Below the pieces are notes generated by a model. That model ran no database searches. It saw only the letters and a program-made list of their open reading frames with translations, and was not told the origin of the DNA. Shown in pieces: positions 31,932 to 43,691 of a stretch of 64,000 nt of DNA (its first letter is position 1; each line of letters opens with the position of its first letter). The DNA lies in NCBI GenBank assembly GCA_002778195.1, contig PCDI01000004.1, positions 3,570,226 through 3,634,225 of the forward strand, read 5' to 3'. Source of the DNA: Raffaelea ambrosiae (taxonomy: Eukaryota > Ascomycota > Sordariomycetes > Ophiostomatales > Ophiostomataceae). A program made the position numbers and the translations under genes.

Positions 31932-34113
31932 ATGTCTGCTGAAGGCTCTGGGCCGCAAGCCGATCCATCCTCTGCAGCCCCTGAGAACCCAGCAAGCCCA
32001 GCAATGGCACCCTCTGACAACGCGCAGCTGCCAACATCTGGCATTTCGTCGCCTGTATCGCCCACGACCCACGTGCGGTATGATCTAACCATCGATACCA
32101 GCGCGGCTGCGGCATCTGCCGGGCAAGCTGGCCAGTCACCAGCTCCCCAGGACACCAACCAGCCATCTGCCCGACCGCAAACCAGTGGCAGCACGGGCAA
32201 CGTCCAGTCGCCCGGAATTCGACGTCGGGGCACGCGAGTCGGAACCCTTCGCAACGTTGATGACTACTCGGACTATGAACACTTTCCTCCGGGCTGGCGT
32301 CCCGGCGCGGAGCCGGGCATCGACACGACCAAGCCAGACGGCGGCCACGATACGCTTCCATCGATGAAGGCGCCTAGCGACATTACTGTTGTCGACTTCA
32401 GCCAGTCTCACATGAACACCTGGCGCCTCAACAACCAGACCCTGGCCGGCTTTCTTGCCCAACCCTTGTCGCAGAAGACAAAGTGCCGCTGGATCAATGT
32501 CAATGGTCTGAGCTGGGATGTGATCCAGATGCTGGGCAACCACAAGGCGCTCCATCGCCTAGCCATTGAAGATCTGATGGATACGCGAAATCGGACCAAG
32601 GCCGACTGGTAATGGGATCCCCAATCACNCCCCCCGAGCCATAAGAGAATGGACAGTTTGGAAGCTCTAACACTATCAATACCAACAGGTACCCAACACA
32701 TACGTTTATAGTTTTGACGCTCCAGAAGCTTGTCGAAGTCTACACAGGGTCCGACTCAGATGATAGCGACGACGACGACAGCGGCAAGAGCACAGACAGT
32801 CGATCCTCGTGGAAGGATGTCCCAAATGCACTCAAGAACCTGCTCCGACGGTCTAGCCGGGAGTATGACGTAAATTCGCCCTTTCACACTTCAGGCCTGC
32901 CAGCGGAACAACTGGAAAGTGGGCCCAACAACGACGGAGCAGGAGACAGGGACGCGCCGGCAGCTGTCCTGTCGAAGTTGGCACAAATGAACCGCTTCCG
33001 TACTCTACAGCGATACCACTCGTCTCCAAACGACACGCGGACAGACTTTATGGAGAGCCACTCGGCGCTCACCTCGCGTAACTTGTCTGTGGCCGCCGAG
33101 CAGGTGTCCATCTTCATTACCAGCGACAACACTGTAATCTCGTTTTTTGAGCTCTCGGCAGAGGACGTAGAGCAGCCCATCCTCAAGCGTCTGAGCATGG
33201 CGGACACGAGTCTGCGGCGGTCCTGCGACGCCTCCTTGGTCGCCCAGGCCATCTTGGACGCGATCATCGATCTGGCCATCCCTGTGACAGCTTGCTACGG
33301 AGATATCATCGCCGATTTGGAACTGGATGTGCTGACACGCCCCAGCGTGAACCACACCAAGATGCTCTACATCACCATCACCGAGATGAACAAAGTCCTG
33401 AGCTTTATCAACCCTGTGATGAACCTGATCAATACCCTTCGTGACCACAAATCGGAGATTGTGGAGATGGAGGACCTGTTGAACCCGGACAAAGGTGTCA
33501 TCATTTCACCGTAAGTTTCCCGCGCTGTTTTCTCTTTCGTGCAGCATTATGTTTTCCTTTTTCCTGGCATATTTGCCGGTTGCGCGCCCGCTTGCTGACC
33601 GTTCCCCCTCTACTTCAGAATAACCTATGTCTACTTGGCCGATGTTCTCGACCATTGTGTTCTGATTACGGACAGCCTGGAGCAAACCAAGGGCCAGGCC
33701 GAGAACATGATCTCGCTTATTTTCAACACGATTTCCGCCTATCAGAACGAAAGCATGAAGCAGTTGACTATAGTGACGTTTATCTTCCTGCCATTGACTT
33801 TCCTGACCGGATACTTTGGCCAAAATTTCGACAATTTTGGCGATCTTGCTAGAGGCATTCCATTCTTGTAAGTGCTTTTGACATTGCGGTTTGTACTAGC
33901 CGGCTTCCGCACTCGTTTGCCCGTCTATTTTGGGATCTGCTTCATTATTAGCAACCCTTTGTTAACATTTCGACGTCCCGCAGCTGGAAAATTGCGGCCC
34001 CGGTCATCTTCTTCACAATCATGATTTCATCGATCGACTACATCAAATCCTTCTTCCAACGAAGACACCTTTTCCATTTACGAAAAAAGCGGAGACATAG
34101 GAAAAAGAAATGA
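31932..34113 (+). CDS. CorA-like divalent metal (Mg2+) transporter
   Basis: Membrane transporter of the CorA/ZntB superfamily. Exons are 31932-32608, 32689-33510, 33619-33867 and 33984-34113, giving 625 residues. The first ~130 residues are Ser/Pro/Ala-rich and disordered. A large cytosolic domain follows (VVDFSQSHMNTWRLNNQTLAGFL, then CRWINVNGLSWDVIQMLG), with an acidic DSDDSDDDD insert. Long helices lead to two C-terminal membrane segments (FIFLPLTFLTGYFGQNF and APVIFFTIMISSIDY). The signature loop reads G-Q-N rather than the canonical G-M-N. The tail is very basic (KKRRHRKKK). Intron 1 contains the only undetermined base of the window (32629, in a C run). Which cation it carries is not decided by the sequence. 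Confidence 0.88.
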
Positions 34114-34948
34114 AGCAACGGGCTTCGTCTCTAACGACGTTTTGTTAGACGCATTAGCATTTGTGCGGACTGTGTACAGTTGAGAACTGATTCGTTGGGA
34201 TGCGAGCAGCTCGCGTTGGTTAATTATCTTGGACGGGCAGGACAAGGAGGAGCATCCAAAGTGTCAGGAGTGGCGTGTTTCAAACAATACCCGAATTTAG
34301 CATGCATATCGAAGGCGTTTTATACCTTGCCGTGTCTTGTCAACCAAGCTTTTCGGCAAAGGGCAGTGATTGACGATTTGGGAAAGAACAGCAACCGGCA
34401 CGGCAGAAGTGATCTCCCTCCGCAACTTGGCACTGCTTGGCGCAAAGATGGGGAATCAGGATGTCAGGCTAATGAAGCTTGAGAGCGTTTTGTTTTTTGT
34501 CCATACACAATCTCGAAGACTGACCATTTAGATTGACGGAACCAGACCGAACGGGCCCTAAAACAATGTAGCCGACTTGGAGCATCCAAGAGTCACACGA
34601 TGGAGGGACAAGAAGAGACCCACAAGAAGAAGGAGGCGTACACATTGGGTCCCTGGACGTCACTGCCATTAAGAGATCTGGTAAGAGAGATGGGTATTCG
34701 ATGACAATGTTCCGGGACATGTGCGGCTGGTTCAGCAGGGACGGCATTGCTAAGACCACCAAGACTCGGCCTACGTGGCATCCTGCTATGTCTTGCCGTT
34801 CCCCATGACTTGGCAACCTGTGTACCTGCGTTCGATATTTCAGATCGAAGCGGTTCAAGATTGGCAACCTACGTACCTTGCGACACGATTTTTGGGACCA
34901 TCTTCGGTTAGAAACCTATCAAAGGAGCCAGACAAATCGCTACCAACA
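34114..34948. other. Intergenic region (CorA-like / serine hydrolase)
   Basis: 835 bp. The open frame of the next gene extends back to about 34775 without a well-placed ATG, so the last part is taken as leader. No other feature is seen. Confidence 0.5.
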
Positions 34949-36429
34949 ATGGCACCAGCACAGGCTACCGATGCGGCGTCGTTTGACGAGTTTATTGAGG
35001 CGACAATAGAAACAGGAGGACTAGCTGGCGTTGGCCTCTGGGCCAGGCAGAAGGATGGACATGTGGTCTACAGCCGGGCCCTGGGCGTCGAGAGCTTGCA
35101 GGACGACGACGCGTCCAAGCGGCCGCCCATGAGCATGGACACGGTTGTCCGGCTGGCCTCGTCATCCAAGCTGGTGACCACCATTGCCGTACTCCAGGGC
35201 GTGGAGCGGGGCCTCTTTGGCCTGGACGAGGATGTGGCGTCCTACGTGCCCGAGCTGGCCGGGCTGGACGTCCTGACGGGCTTCACCTGGTACGGCAAAC
35301 CATTGACACGTCCACGGGACCCGTCAGCGACGATTACGATCCGCCGTCTCTTGTCCCAGACCGTTGGGGCTGGCTACGACTTTCTCAAGTGGCAGCCGCT
35401 GTGGCGCGTGCGCGTCTGGCGGAAAGAGGCCATCGCAACCGGCAGCACGCTCGAGGAACGTCTGGCCTACCCGCTTCTTCACGACCCGGGCGACGGCTGG
35501 ACATACGGGAGCGCCCTGTCCTGGGCGGGCCGGGTCCTGGAGCGGGCCAGTGGCATGTCGCTGGAACAGTGGCTCGTTCGGAACATATCTGCTCCGCTGG
35601 GTCTGACCACCTTGACCTTTTTCCCACACCGCAACCCTGACATCGAGGCGCGCCTCGCCGGCATGTCGCATCGCAGTGCTTGGACGGGTCGACTATCCAG
35701 TGGGCCAGACCCGAGCGCCGAGGCACAGCCGGGCGACGACACGAACGACGACGACACGAACGACGAGGGCACGAACACCAAAAGAGAAGACGCCTGCATG
35801 GGCGGAGAGGGCATCCACTGCAGCATCAACGATTTCGGCAAGATCCTCTACTCTCTGCTGGCGGACGACGGCCGTCTGCTGGCGCGGGCGACGACGGCGG
35901 AAATGTTCACGAAGCAGCTGACGCGCGAACAGCGCGTGCCCCTGGATGCCTGCCTGAACCTGCCCGTCTGGATTTGTCGCAGCATCATTGTTTCTGGCCA
36001 ATACGACTGGGGGCTGGGCGGTGTGCTGATCGACGGCGCGTCAAAGACGGGTCTGCAGGACGGCGCGCTCACGTGGAGCGGCCTGTACCACATTCTCTGG
36101 GTATGTTTGCCAGTTCACACATGATGGGGGGCGGTCTTTCACAAACGAACTAACAGCAGCGCGCGCAGTGGATTGATCGCAAGGCTGGTGTCTGCGGCAT
36201 CTTTGCCTCGCAGCTGACGCCGGCGGTGGACGGGATCGCGGTGCCCACAATTGTCGCGTTCCAAAAAGAAATATACCGCAGATTGGGATTGTATGGGCAG
36301 GACCAGACAGGCGAACGGAAGGATTCGTTGCCGGAGCCGTCAGCATCGGGCGAGGAAAAGCAAAAGCAGCCGACATCGCCAACCAGCAGCCTGGCCGCGT
36401 GGGCAGCCAGCTGGTGGGCCAGGAAGTGA
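34949..36429 (+). CDS. Beta-lactamase-like serine hydrolase (class C / EstB-LovD type)
   Basis: Penicillin-binding-protein-fold hydrolase or acyltransferase; fungal members act as esterases or transfer acyl groups. Exons are 34949-36100 and 36169-36429, giving 470 residues. The SxxK catalytic motif is Ser71-Ser-Ser-Lys74. A tyrosine motif follows in GWTYGSALSWAGRVLE (near 186). The C-terminal WWIDRKAGVCGIFASQL is formed across the intron junction. A low-complexity Asp/Asn/Thr insert (two DDTND units) sits before the MGGEGIHCSINDFGKIL segment. The ATG at 34949 has a good context (ACAATGGCA); an earlier in-frame ATG at 34805 would add 48 residues of unlikely composition. No polyketide or lactone genes are adjacent, so the substrate is unknown. 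Confidence 0.88.
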
Positions 36430-36922
36430 AAAAGGGGGCCGGAAGAAAAAGAAAAGAAAAAAGATAAAGGGAAAACAAGGAAGGACAATTACAAAGAAAA
36501 TTGCAACCAATCGTGTATGCCCGTTGTGGTTACGAAGATGTCGGTGAGCTTTTTCGCGGTACCTAGTACCAAGTAGTTGCAAGCGAAAGTGGTCTGTTTC
36601 CGGCCTAGATTCGCGTTTTCAGCCGCTGGGCGGCCCAGGCCCTTGCCGAGACGAAATACGCCGTGAATTTGGGCGCAATGGTCATGAAGTTAGGGTGGCT
36701 GACTAACCACGCTCCCTGATTAAACCACTGTCTCCCAGTCTTGGCCGCAAGACAGCAGCCGGGGAGACTTGTGCGTCTCCTTGTTGTATCCTTGCTCGCC
36801 TCTGTCTGGCTGGTCGTGATAGAAGATATAAAGGCGTCCGGGAAGCAAGCATTGCTTGCACTGTGCCCAAACACTGAACCTGTCTGGGGTTCTCTGCAAA
36901 GCATTCTCTGGCAGCGGGCAAG
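36430..36922. other. Intergenic region upstream of D-lactate dehydrogenase
   Basis: 493 bp: an A/G-rich 3' flank of the previous gene (36425-36500), then the DLD promoter. No distinct element is recognised. Confidence 0.5.
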
Positions 36923-39080
36923 ATGAACCGGTTTCGTGCTCTGCGAGGAGCCGGGCGCGGCCTCCCTTCCGTGCTACAACTCGGCCAGGTGCACGGCCGG
37001 CATCGGCTCCCGTCCTTTCTGCTGGGCCGGCCGTCCAAGGCCACGCAGCAGGAATTGAACCTCGTGTGCTCGTCGCGGAGGCTGTATTCGACTGAGAAAA
37101 GCGAAAAGGCCCCCCCGACGCAGGGCGGACTGGTTTACGGACTCCTAGGTAGGCAGTTTGATGAGAGAAGGAGAGAGCCACCCGAGTGCGGCATATTCGG
37201 ACGATGCCAAGTTTGGCAGCTTCCGGGCCCACTGATGAGCCACCGCAGACTGACTTGTGCATTCTAGGAGCCGCTGCTCTTGCTGTGGTTGTCTTCTACG
37301 TTGGGAGACAGACGGCGCCGTCGTCGTCGCTGGCCGCCGAGCCGGCCAAGCAGGCGGAGCAGCCTGCTGTCTCTGTGGCCGACAAGGTTGCGAGCGCCGT
37401 CGCCGGCAGCACCGCGTCGACGTTGCCGCTCGACCAGGTCGTCGAGGCGCAGTATGACACGTCCCTGCCGAACCTCCGAGCTGCACGGTCCGAGATTGAG
37501 GCCGTCGTGGGCGGCCCTGCCGTCACGGAGCGCCGCGACGAGCTGGCGCGCCACACGTCCAGCACCTGGTCGTCGTACGCCGAGGCCGACGACGACAACC
37601 CGGTCTTTGTGGTCTACCCGGCGTCGACCGAGCAGGTCAGCGCGGTCATGAAGATCTGCCACCGCCGGCGCGTCCCCGTCGTCGCCTTTGGCGCCGGCAC
37701 CAGCCTCGAGGGCCACTTTGCCAACGTCTGCGGCGGTATCAGCATCGACCTGTCGCGCATGAACCGCATCCTGGCCGTGCACCAGGCCGACTTTGACGCC
37801 GTCGTGCAGCCGGGCGTGGGCTACGAGCACCTGAACCAGGTGCTGGCCGACCAGCACCTGTTCTTCCCGCCCGACCCGGGCCCCGGCGCCACAATTGGCG
37901 GCATGGTCGGCACCGGCTGCTCCGGCACCAACGCCTTCTACTACGGCACCATGCGCGACTGGGTGCTCGGCCTGACCGTCGTGCTGGCCGACGGCACCGT
38001 CGTCCAGACACGCCGCCGCCCGCGCAAGTCCAGCGCCGGCTACGACCTGACCCGTCTCTTCATCGGCAACGAGGGCACGCTCGGCATCGTCACCGAGGCG
38101 ACCGTCAAGCTGACCAGCAAGCCGGCCTACGAGCAGGTCGCCGTGGCCACGTTCGACTCGTTCCACGGCGCCTGCAACACCGTCATCAAGCTGGTCGCCG
38201 CCGGCATCCAGGTCGCCGCCGTCGAGCTCATTGGCGGCCGCGCCATGCGCTGGATCAACGACTCCGCCGGCGCCGACCGCTCGTGGCCCGAGAAGCCGAC
38301 GCTGTTCCTCAAGTTCGCCGGCTCTTCGGCCCAGGGCGTGGCCGAGCAGATCAAGGTCGTGCAGGGGATTGCCCGGGAGCAGGGCGTCGAGGCCATCGAC
38401 CTGGCCAAGAACGAGGAGGAGTCGGAGCAGCTGTGGGAGGCGCGCAAGGCGGCCCTCTTCACCGCGGCCGGCTCCAAGGCCGACAACGAGCGGGCCTGGA
38501 TCACGGACGTCGCCGTGCCCATCAGCCGCCTGGCTGACATTGTCGACGTCACGGCCAAGGAGATCGTGCAGAGTGGCATCGGTGGCGGCATCATTGGCCA
38601 CGTCGGCGATGGCAACTTCCACTGTACGTCCGGAACCCCGGAACCCCGCCGCGGGAGTCGGAGTGACGCGGAAACAGTTTTGGCCGCCATGCTTTCCTCT
38701 TGACGGAACCCCAAACTAACACAGGCAGGTTTCTTGTTCTACACCCAGGAGCAGAAGGATGCTGCCGAGGATCTGGTGCACCGCATGGTGGAGCGAGCGA
38801 TCGAGATGGAGGGCACGGTGACCGGCGAGCACGGCGTCGGCTTGGTCAAACGAGACTACCTCGACAAGGAGCTGGGCCTGCCAGCCGTGGACTTGATGCG
38901 CCAGGTATGCGAATATTTTGCTCCCGTCTTTGTGTGCATATTTGGTTGGGCGTCCTTTCGAGAAGGTGGAAAGTGTGCTAATGTCTTCTCTAGATCAAGA
39001 GGGCCTTTGACCCTCTCTGTCTGCTCAACTGCGACAAAGTTGTGCGCATGAAGCCATCTCTGACAGAGTCGTCTAAATAG
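36923..39080 (+). CDS. DLD1: D-lactate dehydrogenase (cytochrome), mitochondrial
   Basis: FAD enzyme that oxidises D-lactate to pyruvate and passes electrons to cytochrome c at the inner membrane. Exons are 36923-37148, 37268-38623, 38729-38904 and 38994-39080, giving 614 residues. The N-terminus is a mitochondrial presequence (MNRFRALRGAGRGLPS, later RRLYSTEK) followed by one membrane segment (AAALAVVVFYVG, about 76-88). The FAD-binding domain shows VVAFGAGTSLEGH, PDPGPGATIGGMVGTGCSG and FIGNEGTLGIVTEATVKL. The FAD-oxidase C domain shows IGHVGDGNFHC (completed over intron 2), GEHGVGLVKRDYL and the end FDPLCLLNCDKVVRM. The domain order and presequence favour DLD1 over the 2-hydroxyglutarate type. 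The GC content of exon 2 is very high. Confidence 0.94.
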
Positions 39081-40511
39081 AACGGTACAGTCGACGTTTG
39101 CAGGAGTTTAGGGGGGGGTGGCTTTGTTGAATCATTGTGAAGTTCGAGAACACAACCATACAAGATAATTAACAGTTCGGCGAGCAAGGCTTTTCATCGG
39201 TCAGCGCATCATGGGATAGTGTTATTAAATATAGAAGTTATTATAATGCACGCAACCAATCATTCGTGTCAAACATGAGTGCCCACAGGCACCCAAGCAT
39301 ACATCAATGCAGTGTGTGAGGTTTACCAACATCTGCCCGGGGCCTGTGTTGAATGCCTGGAAGTACTCCAAGACCCACTAAATGTTTCTTTCTCCACCCA
39401 CACATAACATCCAATTCGCCAACTCCGGTTATGGGCTTTATTCCACTTCCAGACTTACAACGACAAGAAGGGAAAAGTTGGCCTGATCTTGCCCACGACT
39501 TCCACCTGCGTCTTCAAAAGCGCATGTCTTGGTTTTGTATTTTGCAACAACTATTCAGCCCGACGCGTAAAGAGAATGGAGATTTTATGATGGCTTCATG
39601 TTAGCCCGAGTAGCAGGTGCGGAAACATGCTATACTCGCTCTTTCAGTTCCAGCACCCCCGACATACCATTCTCTGTTCATCTGATGCCCTTCAATTCAC
39701 CATCCAAAACTATGGGGCAATCAAGCGTCGGACTGTCGTGGCACGCTTGCTGAATAGCCGCCTCTGGGCCAAGAATGCCGCCACAGGCGCGCAGACGCTC
39801 CAGCCACTCGTCTAGCGGGGACAGCCTCAAACTTGAGCCCCGCGGTATGAAGGCCGGCAGCACGTCTTTGTTCCAAGAAAGTACATGGGGTGTGTTGATG
39901 TTGTAGTAATGGGCCTTACTAGAGGTTGCGGGACTGACTCCGTTGGATGTTCCGTTGGATGAGGCCCGGCCATTGACATGCTTGGGCCTCCCGATGCCAC
40001 CACTTGGGCCGTGGAAGCCATGGACACCACCAGATGACTTGTCTGCCAGGGCACCGGTAATCTTATGTCCCGGACCCCCGAGAAGCCACCACATGATGCA
40101 AACAGGCCAGCCATGGCATTTTGCGTTGTTTCCGAGGAACTGCAACGAAACAGTTCTGAGGTTAGGGGTTTCCACAATGCATAATGCCACTGGCTTGTTT
40201 GGCTATTCGGTCGATTCATATGGGCGTGGACGGCACACGAGGCCAGGACGAACCATGGCATCGGCACTAGGCGAGTGATGTATCCTGCCAAATGCTGTGT
40301 AGCCATCTGCAACAAGTGCCGGGGAGCAAGCCATCTGTCTACTGACGACGTGCCGAAGGAGTACGAGCAAGGCGGCAGGCACAAGGAAACTTTCTACATT
40401 GATGATTTTGCTAATGGATGGAAAAACTAAAAACAAAATGCCACAGAATCTTACAAACTGGTGCCGGCCCACGGTTTAAGTCGAGGGACACGCTGTACGC
40501 CCCAGCGTGAC
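39081..40511. other. Intergenic region (DLD1 / PTH11-like) holding a possible gene relic
   Basis: 1.4 kb between two convergent genes. The left 600 bp have no gene. The middle has the minus-strand open frame 39678-40190 described separately. A second minus-strand frame at 39827-40384 overlaps it and shows no recognisable family. Confidence 0.5.
39678..40190 (-). pseudogene. Possible 3' relic of an adenylate-forming/thioester reductase gene
   Basis: A minus-strand open frame of about 170 codons without an ATG at its start. Its later part reads YYNINTPHVLSWNKDVLPAF, then LSPLDEWLERLRACGG. This resembles the tail of the male-sterility/thioester-reductase domain of fungal NRPS-like and PKS proteins, where a YN-NP--SW---LLP segment is followed by an SP-EWL-RLR segment. 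A good minus-strand acceptor (CCTAAC then GTTGCAG, near 40140-40165) precedes FLGNNAKCHGW. No adenylation or carrier domain is found upstream, so it would be a truncated remnant. The match is from memory of the family pattern and is weak. Confidence 0.3.
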
Positions 40512-41948
40512 TTACACGGGTGAAGCAAAAACAGCGACGTTCCGCTGATTGCCGCCATCGCTCCTTTTCCAGTCGTCCACCGTCATGGCGACTTCTGTCT
40601 TTACATGAATGCCTCCACTACCCGGCCGACTTCGGTCCCCTCGGCTGTCAGAAGTAAGACTGCTTTTGCTGGACCCAGTATCGCTTGCCGCGCTGCCCGA
40701 GCGACGTGCCTTGGCCAAGGTGATCCCCTCCGAGCTGCTTCCCTCTGCCAGTACTTCTAGGCTGTTGTTTCTTGTCGTCCTTTCCGTCCGACACCCCGAA
40801 GTCCCCCCAGTCCCGCTGCTACGGATCCTGATGTGCCGGCCGTACCCCGAGGTACCCCCGGTACCTCCGCATCCCCGTGCATGGCGTCTGCCACTACCAC
40901 CACCAGTGCTCTCGCTGTGACGGCAAAAGAGCAAGCGGTTTATCAGTGGCCTGATAGACGGAAGATTGGCGCAGATGAAGCCAGTCTCGACTTCAACAGC
41001 AGACCAGAGACCCCCCGCCACGTTGCTGTAGGTGAAGTCGTTGTAGTCGATTTCTCTGACGGCCACAATGCGGAAGATGCTGGCAACACAGACACTGCCC
41101 AGATGGTTAGCTTGCGTTCAGCTCTCAAAATGATTTGTTTGTTAGTGAATGTGCGATGGCCCAACATACAATGCGCCGAGCAAAAACAGAAGGCTCAGAG
41201 ACCACTTCTTGTTCCTGGACGCGTGCAGGTTCCACACAACAGGGAGTGGCAAGAAAAGAACCGCAATGTCACCGCAGACATTGATGACGGCCGATGCAGT
41301 GTAGAAGGCGTTTTGGTCGATACAGGTGCCAGGTACGGTATCGTTCCAAAACTTGGCAACAGGCAGACACTGGAGGGTAAAAGCAAAAAAGTTGCAGCCC
41401 AATATGGCAACCGACAAGCCTCCAACGACTACGACAGCCTTGCGAAATTCTCTTTTGGGGAATACGCGCCAGTAAAAAAGAAGGATGCCGACTTTGACCC
41501 CAAACACACTAAATGCCCACAAGATCATGTAAACGTAGAGATTCTGTTCGTGGCAGACGTCAGTTGGTGTTTGTCAAAGAATTCTTATGTGCAGTCCTAC
41601 CTTCATAAATCCCACAAAATTCTCTGCTGAAAGAGTGTCCTCGTGTTTGCCTGACCCAAATGCCAATCCTCGAAGATGTGAGTCGATTTGGGGATTTGCC
41701 TTTTTTTTTTTTTTTTTTTTGAAAAGAAAAAAATTCGACACACATATCTTACCTGCAATTTCAGATGCTGTCATGGCAAAGCAGAGGACCATAACGAGCA
41801 CCATCCAGTAGTCGTCATACCAGAGCTTTGCGGCGGAACGAAGACGCACGGAGATGCGCAGTCCAAAAGACAGGACTGACAGGAGCAGACATGTCGTGAT
41901 AACACCAATGGTGAGGCGTTGGTTTGTACCCACGCTCGCACCGGCCAT
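40512..41948 (-). CDS. PTH11-like seven-transmembrane receptor (fungal rhodopsin-domain family)
   Basis: Integral plasma-membrane protein of the large Pezizomycotina PTH11-like GPCR group (no CFEM domain). Exons on the minus strand are 41948-41753, 41668-41601, 41543-41170 and 41094-40512, giving 406 residues. Seven hydrophobic segments can be seen, among them LTIGVITTCLLLSVLSFGL, WMVLVMVLCFAMTA, MILWAFSVFGVKVGILLFYW, AILGCNFFAFTLQC, AVINVCGDIAVLFLPLPVVW and LLGAFVCVASIFRIV. The DYNDFTYSNVAGGLWSAVE motif precedes TM7. The ~150-residue cytosolic tail is Ser/Gly/Arg-rich with GGTGGTSG repeats. Introns are 84, 57 and 75 nt; the first contains a 21-base homopolymer (41700-41720). The ligand is unknown. 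Confidence 0.88.
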
Positions 41949-43256
41949 GCTGGCAGATGTGGCAGGAAGTGGATAGGTTGCAGCCCAAAATCCACGTCAA
42001 ATTGATAGATGGATTTGTTCGAGAAAATGGGGTATACAAGCTTGGCAGGCTCAACAAAGAGAAAATCGGACTGGATGGTATATGTAACTAATGCGAAGAC
42101 GCAGAAATGTTTTCCCTTACTATTGCCACCGGGGTTGACTCTGATTCCTGACTTTTAGTTAAAATCAGCCTAGTGCAATGCTGTCTTTGACTGCGGTTTC
42201 TCATTCTCATTCTGATCCCAGCAATACTGCTTCTGGGGCAGGGTAGCGAGGTCATCGCAATCGTGATTGCAAACCTGGTTCGATGTGGATCTTCCCCAGG
42301 CCCACAGCAACCTTCCAAAACCGCACATAAAGGGGCATGGTTTGATACACAGGTAGACACGGCAGATATTGCAGCAACATATACGAATTGCATTTACGTC
42401 TACTTCGATCGTGGCAGAACGTTGCAGTGGTCCAATAAAAGCACCGGAACGGCCAGTTTCAACGCTTGAACAATACCGATAATTATGAAGTTAGGGTACG
42501 AGCAAAAAGAAAACAGTGAAACAGTGAAACAGCCCAGAATGCAGAAAGGCCGCCGGAAGAAGCGGAAAGTCTACACGTACAGAACGTAAGATACCAAACC
42601 TTGTGTGGCAAAACGGTAACGAAACTACCGAGCAGCAGCTCAAATATGGCAGGTCAAAGCCAGGAGCGGCAGGACACTGGAGCTTGTGTTTTGTTGACGT
42701 CAAAGAAGAGCCGGGGTACTAATAGCAACTCTGATATGTTCTGTGAAGGATCAAGGAATCTTTCATATGGTTCAGGGGAACCAGCAGAGACCAGGACTAC
42801 GATGGGTGGGCAGAGAAGACAAGACAGCTGTTTCGGGGTGACAAATCCCAAACCGAGAATGCGATCACTTTGATGCGCTCTGATCCGATGGAGGATGCAC
42901 CTTTCTCACATCCCTCAGAAGCTTAACGGTGGTCTGAATTGGAAAAGAAAAGAATGAAGAAAGGACAAAGGACAAAGACGAAGGGAGAAAGAACAAAGAA
43001 GAAGAAAGAATGAAAAAAAACCAAATAAGAGCAGACTGAAAGTCTGATTCCAATCTAACAGCCAGTGCGAAAATAACAGTTGCGTGTATGCAGATTACTC
43101 GAAATACACAGAATCGCTGGCTGCGATCATTTTGTACAATTGTTACGAGTCCCTTGGCAACGATGACACTCGGCTTTGATCTCTTGCTCTCCGAATTTCG
43201 ACAAAACTACGCAGCTGACGAATTCCATGCGCTATGACTGCCGGAAAATGAATAGA

Positions 43257-43280
43257 AGAGAGGAGAGGAGAGGAGAGGAG
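43257..43280. repeat. (GAGAG)n pentanucleotide repeat
   Basis: Four to five consecutive GGAGA units in the intergenic region upstream of the secreted-protein gene. Confidence 0.75.
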
Positions 43281-43454
43281 CAAGCAAAGCATTCAAGCCT
43301 TCAGTTTACCTGTCTTACTACACTTAACAACTGGCAACTAACTCATGACTAGGTCCAGTGGATCGGAGGCTGGCAACCCAGAGCACGTCATACCACCGAT
43401 GATGAGATAACTAAGCTAGGGCCTCTGTAAATTTCTTGGTTATTAGGGAACGCC

Positions 43455-43490
43455 GTGATCCGATGTCCGTGATCCGGTGTCCGCGATCCG
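43455..43490. repeat. 14-bp tandem repeat in a promoter
   Basis: GTGATCCGATGTCC (43455-43468) is followed at once by GTGATCCGGTGTCC (43469-43482) and a partial third unit GCGATCCG. It lies 68 bp upstream of a TATA box and about 200 bp upstream of the ATG at 43692. The position suggests a repeated activator site. No factor is known to me. Confidence 0.6.
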
Positions 43491-43557
43491 CAGCACAACC
43501 AGGAAGAACGACAGCCAGAAGGGCCATACGGTGCCGTTCCGTATCTACTAAGAGTAG

Positions 43558-43563
43558 TATAAA
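43558..43563 (+). promoter_or_regulatory. TATA box of the secreted-protein gene
   Basis: TATAAA is 129 bp upstream of the start codon at 43692, within a plausible core promoter that also has the 14-bp repeats. Confidence 0.55.
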
Positions 43564-43691
43564 TGGCTTCGGTAGTTCTGATCAGGTAGGGGCGCCCAAG
43601 CGATCAAAACAGGCAGACAGACACCAGCATTCTGGTCAGCTTATCTCATTTTTGTTTCTTTTTGCTTCTTTTTCTTTGTGTGCCGGCAAGC

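Larger units (their letters stand above)
41949..43691. other. Divergent intergenic region (PTH11-like / secreted protein)
   Basis: 1.7 kb without a gene. It contains a purine-rich tract (42941-43020, with repeated AAAGGAC), a (GAGAG)n stretch (43257-43280), a 14-bp tandem repeat and a TATA box upstream of the next gene. Confidence 0.6.

Noticed and set aside
37264..38622. 452-codon minus-strand frame opposite D-lactate dehydrogenase
   Set aside because: Antisense shadow caused by codon bias; repetitive Ala/Gly/Val/Asp composition.
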